Assembly (NCBI GenBank): GCA_047975195.1
Contig: JBKEDB010000043.1
Location: 1-59,356, forward strand
Direction of reading: 5' to 3'
DNA: 59,356 nt
From: Cumulibacter sp047975195
GTDB taxonomy: Bacteria; Actinomycetota; Actinomycetes; Mycobacteriales; Antricoccaceae
Shown here in pieces: positions 54,248 through 59,356 of this stretch; position 1 is the first letter of the stretch, and each line of letters opens with the position of its first letter. Below the pieces are notes generated by a model. It did not search any database and was not told the DNA's origin. It saw only the letters and a program-made list of their open reading frames with translations. Position numbers and translations under genes: made by a program.

Positions 54248-56562
54248 TCAGGCGACGGCGGCGTCCACCGAGCGGACCTCGAGCCCGGCCGACTGCGCCA
54301 GGTCCGCCAGTGCTCCATCGAGCACCTGCAGATCGCGAAGCGCCAATTGGCGCGGCGTGAAGCGATGCTCGTCGTCCAACCCGGTGGCCACGCGCTCGAA
54401 TTGCGACGCGGAGCGGGTGTAGATGCGGGTCGTGCGGTGTTCGGTCATCCCGGCCGATAGTTCGGCGGCCGAGGCGACCAGTAGGTCGCCCGCGGCGGAC
54501 AGCAGTTCTGCGTGTACGCCGTCGATCGGGCGTCCCTCGCGGGTATCGATCACCAGGTTCCGCGCGTACGAGTGGGCGGCTTTCGTGGCGAACCACCACG
54601 GCTGCTCGACACCGCCGAACGAGCCAGGGATCCGCAACTTCGACCGTCCCGGGGCCGTCGCGGCAGCGAGCGCCTGAAACGCGGCGTCGAGGTCACGGGT
54701 CGCGCGGCGCAGTTCCTGTTCGTCCTCGCTGCGCTGCAACATCAAGATGGTCTGGCTGACCATCTCGGCGAGCGCATTCACGAACTCTCGTGTCGCGATC
54801 CGCACCACCCGCGCCGTACGCAACGGGAACACGAATAGCACCGTCACCACGGCCGCGAGCGAACCGACCAGGGTCTCCAGGAGGCGTAACTCCAGGATGT
54901 CCTCGGAGTACTCGCCGAGTTGTACGTACAGCATCGAGACCATGACGGTGATCGCCACCGCGAACAGGGCGTAGTTGACCCGCATGAAGTAGATCCCGAG
55001 GAACAGGAACGCGAGAATCACGACGATCGACATCGCCACGTGATGACCGACCGCGTGTGCGAGCAGGGCGCCGATGACGACACCGCCGACGGTCCCGATT
55101 ACCCGAAACACGCCTTTGCGTACCTGCTCGGCCGCGTTGTTCGCGCCCATGAACGTCACGAAGGTCGCGATGACCGCCCAGTAGAACCGGTCGGGCGAGA
55201 TCAACACGCCGAGTACGACGGAGATCCCCGCCGCGATGGTCATCTGGATCCCCGCCCGCACGTACGGCGGAAGTACTGCGGTGTGCGCCTGCGCCGCGGG
55301 TTCCTCGGATGCCGTCGCGCTCACGCCAGATGATCCCGGGAGCCAACCGCTGGCCAGCTCCACGGACGCCTCGAACTTGTCTTCCTCGGCTACGCGACGG
55401 GCGCGTAAACGATGCGGATAAGGCTCGAATCGCTGGCCGCTGACCTTCGCGAGTACGGTGGCGTAGTCGATCACCGAGGTCGCGAACCGGTGCAGGATCA
55501 CTCGCTCGGACTCGTCCAGTTGAACGTCCGTGTCCTTCAGCCAGGTGCGTAGGCCGCGTCCGACGGTCGCGATGCGAACGGTGTTGCGAGCGCGGATGGC
55601 GAGCATCGCATCACGCATATGGCCGATGGCGGAGTCCGGGGCGTCGGTCGTGGAGAGTGCGCGCGCAAAACGGGCGGCGTTCGCCAGAGACAGTTCGGCG
55701 GTGAACAGTTGCTCATGCAACTCGGCGGCCGTCGTACCGAGCGGCGATCGCGGGTATCCGGCGAGCTGCCCGTCGATGATCAGCGCAGTTTCGTTCAGGC
55801 GCACCAGTTGCTCGTGTTGTCGCTTGCGCAACTTCGCCACGCCACGCCGATTCAGGACCTCGATGGTCGCTGCCGCGACGCCGTCGGCTCGTCCCAAGAA
55901 CGACGCGCGCAATCGTTTGATCGCCGACCATCTGCTCGGTACGAACAATAGGAGTTGCGCGAGGATCGCCACCACGCCGCCGATAGCTACTTGAATCGCG
56001 ACCCAGCCCAGGTGCTGCACATCGGTGAGGTGGCCTAGGAAAAGCCCCATGAAGTTGCCCATGAACAGGCCTTGACCGATCACGAATCCCCAGGACCCGA
56101 AACGGCGCAAGAACCCGGTTGCGCCGAGGATCATCGCCATCACGGTGAGCGCGAGCGGTTGAATATCCGCAATCGCCAGGCCGAGGGCGATGCCGCCGAA
56201 CATCGATACCGGCAGCACGGACAGCCCGAGGACGCCCTTGCCGATCGTCGCGAACATCGGTCCGGCGAAGGTCGAAACCATCACTACGACGGCGCCCGCC
56301 ATGATCCCCATGACGCTGGCGGCCTGGTTATGGAACTCCGCGTCCGGCGCGTCGTCGGGACCGTGAGGGGGTGCGCGATGGAGAAGAAAATCCATTCGAC
56401 GAGAATCGCTGCGCCTACCGCGATGACGGCCTGCAACGCCGTGCGCAGACGAGTGAGGCCTGGGTCGGACGCTACGAATCGGTTCAGTCGGTCGCTGCGC
56501 CACCTACGGACGCGCTGCAGCCTGGAGGGGGGGGTGGACGGGGCTGCCGCGATCTTTGACAT
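54248..56562 (-). pseudogene. FUSC-family membrane exporter, frame broken near the N-terminus
   Basis: The N-terminal frame from ATG 56562 gives MSKIAAAPSTPPSRLQRVRRW...LTRLRTALQAVIAVGAAILVEWIFFSIAHP. The body in another frame continues PDDAPDAEFHNQAASVMGIMAGAVVVMVSTFAGPMF and about 700 further residues. One base added to the G5 of the plus strand (56367-56371) joins them. The two membrane bundles (LSVLPVSMFGGIALGLAIADIQPLALTVMAMILGATGF and MTIAAGISVVLGVLISPDRFYWAVIATFVTFMGANNAAEQVRKGVFRVIGTVGGVVIG) with a helical soluble domain are the FUSC/aromatic acid exporter layout. Substrate unknown. Confidence 0.85.
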
Positions 56563-56673
56563 ACCCCTTGAAGTTTAGTCGTGCGTACGGTGCTTGCGCC
56601 TGTCTGATTCGTCGCTCGGGCGGGACGGGAGCGACGTGGCAGGACGTCGTAGCGGTCGACCTGACGTGCCGGT

Positions 56674-57180
56674 TCAGCGGGGCAGTAGCCCCCGGAGGAA
56701 GGCAGCCTGCCCGGCGTGCTGGGCGGCGTCGTCGACGATGCTGACCAGCCGGACGCCGCGGGTAACCGGCGGCTCCCAATTCTTGTCGATCACCTCGTCC
56801 AAGGTGGTTATGTCGATGCCTGTGACGTAGTCGATCGTGGCGGCGGTCGCCGCGTCGAGGTACCCGGTAAGCAGACCAGTGTCGGTGACGACGACTTTGC
56901 CGACATCGTCCGGGGTATGTCCATACCCCATGGACTTCGGTGACAGGGCGAGTCCGAATTGCTCGACCCAGCCGTCTCGCAGCCAGACTTCGTCAGTGCC
57001 GTGCAGCGGGGCGATCTGCACGTCCTGTTCCCGGGCAATGTGCCAGATCAGCCAGGTGATCGAATTCGCCGCCGGGCTCGGCCGCCAGTTGGCGTCCGCG
57101 GCCGAAAGCCCGTCCAGTACCTGATGGCACACCTCTCGGCTGCGGCCGATCCCGTCGATGAGTACCTCGCGTGCGTCCAT
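56674..57180 (-). CDS. DinB/DUF664-family protein
   Basis: About 168 residues from ATG 57180 (57186 and 57201 are also possible starts). Four-helix bundle with the metal ligands expected at the His in HQVLDGLSAADANWRPSPAANSITWLIWHIAREQDVQIA (His in WHIAREQD), and in IVDDAAQHAGQAAFLRGLL (HAGQ). This is the DinB/DUF664 mycothiol-dependent transferase-like fold common in actinobacteria, with a third His in QVL region. Substrate unknown. Confidence 0.88.
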   Translation of the reverse strand: MDAREVLIDGIGRSREVCHQVLDGLSAADANWRPSPAANSITWLIWHIAREQDVQIAPLHGTDEVWLRDGWVEQFGLALSPKSMGYGHTPDDVGKVVVTDTGLLTGYLDAATAATIDYVTGIDITTLDEVIDKNWEPPVTRGVRLVSIVDDAAQHAGQAAFLRGLLPR

Positions 57181-57228
57181 GCGCATCACCGTACGCCGCA
57201 CGTCGCGCAGCGGCGAGGTGGTGAATCG

Positions 57229-57942
57229 CTAGTCGAGCAGACGTGACCGTAGTGCGGCCACGATCTGCGGGGATCCGTCGTTGTCGAGGTACCACCCCAG
57301 CGCCCCGCCGCGGTGCGCTCGCCAGGCACCGAGCGCCATTTCGATCGCGGCACTCGGCGCGCCGGCGAAGTCATCCGACAGTCGTCGGGCCTGCTCGCCG
57401 GCCACATGTGCGCGAACGGTGCCGGTACGCGCACGCACCCGGTCCATCACGGCGTTCGTCAGGGCATACTCGCTCACGATCGTTTCCTCGTCCACCCCGG
57501 CCAACGTCAGCGCGAGCGCCACCGTGACCCCGGTCCGGTCCTTACCGATCGCGCAGTGCACCAGCACCGGTCCGTCTCCGGTAGCGATCGCTTCGATTGC
57601 GGACACCAGATACCCGGCCCCCGGAGCGGCGAGCATTTGAACATAGAGCTCGCCAAGCGAGTCCGGATAGGACGAGGTGTCCCTGGCGCGGCCGTTCAAT
57701 AGCGGCAGGTAGTGCACGGCGGCCGAACTGTCGAACGGATGTGGCTGACCGTCGCGCTCCTCCGCGTCTCGCAAATCGATAATGGTGCGTGGCGGCCAGT
57801 GCGTCAGGTATCCCTCGTGCCGGTCGCCCGACCGCGGCGCGTCGCTGCGCAGGAGTACGTCGCGGTTCAGGCCAGGGACGCCCGCCGCCACATCGCGAAG
57901 GTTGACGAGGCGGGTGAGTTCTAGCGGGGTCTCGGCGGTCAT
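57229..57942 (-). CDS. tyrosine/serine phosphatase of the PTP/DSP-like family
   Basis: About 237 residues from ATG 57942 with GAGGGA upstream. The catalytic P-loop is VLVHCAIGKDRTGVTVALAL (about residues 125-145), where HCxxGKDRTG is the signature of actinobacterial PtpB-like/MptpB-like tyrosine phosphatases. Upstream IIDLRDAEER and LLRSDAP are the family's N-terminal part. It may dephosphorylate proteins or lipids. The DinB-like gene follows on the same strand 48 bp away. Confidence 0.92.
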   Translation of the reverse strand: MTAETPLELTRLVNLRDVAAGVPGLNRDVLLRSDAPRSGDRHEGYLTHWPPRTIIDLRDAEERDGQPHPFDSSAAVHYLPLLNGRARDTSSYPDSLGELYVQMLAAPGAGYLVSAIEAIATGDGPVLVHCAIGKDRTGVTVALALTLAGVDEETIVSEYALTNAVMDRVRARTGTVRAHVAGEQARRLSDDFAGAPSAAIEMALGAWRAHRGGALGWYLDNDGSPQIVAALRSRLLD

Positions 57943-58171
57943 GGTGTCCCTCGCGGTTGTCGTTAGGCGGCTCGACCATCGACGATAGCCACAACTCGCC
58001 GCAGGACGCTCTGCGCCCACCCGGAATTCACCCGGTCGTCACCGGCAACGGCCGCTCGCGTCGCAGCGCGACCGTCCTTGCCCCCCCCGGGGGCATTGCT
58101 GTATCTGCAGTGAGACGCGCCGAGGGGCGGATGCCCATCTCGATTCGCAGCGAACCGCCGGCCGGCTGAGG

Positions 58172-59050
58172 CTACTTCTGATACCTGGGAGGCAGTATGC
58201 CCGCGTCAATAACGGCGTGGACGAAGGGTCGGGCCGCGGCGAGCAGGTCCAGCGGATCCGCGATCGATGCCCACACCCCGGCGCCGGCGTCGTCGGTCTC
58301 ATCCTCGATCAGCTGATATAGCTCGGATCCCTTGGCGGTTAGTCGCTCGGCGTCCGCCTCCAGCAACCCCCACACTCGCAGCGCGTCGAGGGCCTCAGCC
58401 CATTCGTCGTCGTTCCAGGCGCGGGATTCCTTGGCGCGCTCGCGCCCCATCCGCCCGCCCGGCAGCGCAGGATCACGGTCAGCCTCGTGGAACACGACCG
58501 CCTCGCACGGAGTGATCTCGTGCGCGACCAATGACGCGATATGTCCGTCCCCGCGCAATTCGCGGAAGGTCGCCGTTGCCTGCCATAGCGCCACATGCGG
58601 TGCCAGATCGCGTCCCAGGTCGAGGTTCGCGGCACCCAACGGCCGACCTCCCTTGGGTGAGGCCGCGAGTGCGGCGTTCAAGCGCTCGACGGTACGAGGG
58701 AGTTCCGGGTTCGAGAGTAGGTCGCCGAGCGCGCGGGTCAGCGCTCTATCTGCCACCCGTTCGCGGGCATCCAGCAGTTGCGACGGGGTGCGCATAGCGC
58801 GGGCCGATTCCCAGCCGGGCTCGGTCGCGCGCGGACTGAAGTTGTAGAAGGTGGCCGTGACCAATGCCGCGGGGATGTCGCCCAGCGGTGCTGCGCGCCA
58901 GCCGAAGTACGACCCGAAGAAGGACATTCCCTCTTCATCGTTGACCTAGGCGACCTGCGGACCGAAGTAGGCGATGACGTGCAGTGGTTCGAGTTCCTGA
59001 TATGCCTGACGCGCGAGGTTTCGGGCGGCTTCGTCGTAACGGAAGGACAT
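58172..59050 (-). pseudogene. SCO6745-like helix-turn-helix family protein with an in-frame TAG
   Basis: ATG 59050 has AGGAG eight bases upstream and encodes FRYDEAARNLARQAYQELEPLHVIAYFGPQVA, then TAG (58947-58949) in frame, followed by VNDEEGMSFFGSYFGWRAAPLGDIPAALVTATFYNFSP and the rest. The pieces together match the SCO6745 family, a two-lobed helical protein with C-terminal winged-helix-like segment (LTAKGSELYQLIEDETDD). A single base change (TAG to GAG or AAG) would restore it. Either a nonsense mutation or a base-call error. A second ATG at 58927 with AGAGGGA would make a truncated protein. Confidence 0.7.
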
Positions 59051-59146
59051 CGGCGTACTCCTGAGATGGCGGGCTGGACCTGATTCACCTAATCATGCAG
59101 GCCAATGGGTGGCGAGAGTTCGAGGTGATGAACCACGCTGGCAAAC

Positions 59147-59356
59147 TCAGCCGCCGAGCGCTTCGGCGATGTCCTTGGCGTCAGTCTCGGAGAAGTCTCC
59201 AGAGATTTGGACCGGGCCTACGACTCGGTCGGCGACGACCGGAGCGACCAGTACTTCCGAGCCGTCCAGCACAAGCGCGATGCGGTTCTGCGGCGGATCC
59301 AACTGAGCGGTCTGTGCGGTGAGCTCGCCGAACGTCTCCGAGTCGGCGTCGGTCAG
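59147..59356 (-). CDS. SecD P1-head-like domain protein, C-terminal part (cut by window edge)
   Basis: The frame is open from 59356 to a TGA at 59147-59149. It encodes TFGELTAQTAQLDPPQNRIALVLDGSEVLVAPVVADRVVGPVQISGDFSETDAKDIAEALGG. This is the end of the SecDF P1 head subdomain (IVLDG, VQISG, then the EA/DA helix), as in small actinobacterial proteins with this domain or in SecD itself. No membrane segments follow before the stop, so a standalone P1-head protein is more likely than SecD. Confidence 0.7.
   Translation of the reverse strand: MTDADSETFGELTAQTAQLDPPQNRIALVLDGSEVLVAPVVADRVVGPVQISGDFSETDAKDIAEALGG

Noticed and set aside
56674..57201. Longer start for the DinB-like gene at 57201
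   Set aside because: Adds only MRRTVMR before a Met with a better-looking context at 57180.

Overview
The window reads as high-GC actinobacterial DNA: GTG and TTG starts are common, class E (LAXTG) sortase signals occur, and the families present (MntR/MntH, SigJ-like sigma factors, actinobacterial MinD/ParA proteins, a CarH-type light regulon) are typical of that phylum. Genus cannot be fixed from the sequence. No rRNA, tRNA or CRISPR array was recognised.

Positions 1 to about 15.7 kb form an accessory region with plasmid or integrative-element character: a MinD/ParA-like C-terminus, a small ribbon-helix-helix protein, a replication-initiator-like gene with palindromes inside it, a parA/partner operon preceded by GCGGTA repeats, and a single-strand binding protein operon. 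Between these lies a minus-strand cassette (4.3-8.9 kb): an EcsC-like protein, a HEPN-DUF3320 fusion, a zinc-ribbon/DUF349 protein broken at a homopolymer, and a GIY-YIG nuclease. A STAND/Orc-like AAA ATPase diverges from it. This is the best candidate for an undescribed, probably defence-related, system. An IS3-family element with an IS30-family element nested inside it (11.5-14.3 kb) abuts a decayed MobF/TraA relaxase-helicase. A 59-bp repeat occurs on both sides of this scar.

From 15.7 to 26.7 kb the content looks chromosomal: TetR with a DUF418 membrane protein, an ECF sigma factor divergent from an FAD oxidoreductase, a CaiB-type CoA transferase, an MMPL transporter followed by a two-component system, and a dienelactone hydrolase. 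From 26.7 to 40.7 kb surface proteins predominate (an ASST-type lipoprotein, a lamin-tail LAATG protein, a right-handed-repeat LAMTG protein), together with PPK2, a flavin monooxygenase, and an ABC transporter with its own DesK/DesR-like pair. From 40.8 to 45.1 kb there is a catabolic cluster: thiolase, ThDP enzyme, cyclase and a truncated beta-keto acid cleavage enzyme. From 45.2 to 47.3 kb lies mntH-mntR behind tandem operators. From 48.4 to 54.2 kb is a complete CarH/LitR-type light module with photolyase. The last part holds a FUSC transporter, DinB-like, tyrosine-phosphatase-like and SCO6745-like genes, and the end of a SecD-head-like gene.

A recurring feature is that at least seven otherwise well-conserved genes are broken by what look like single-base indels, mostly in short C/G runs. 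The spread over unrelated core genes suggests consensus error in the assembly, though real decay cannot be excluded. I annotate these genes as one broken unit rather than as separate short ORFs.
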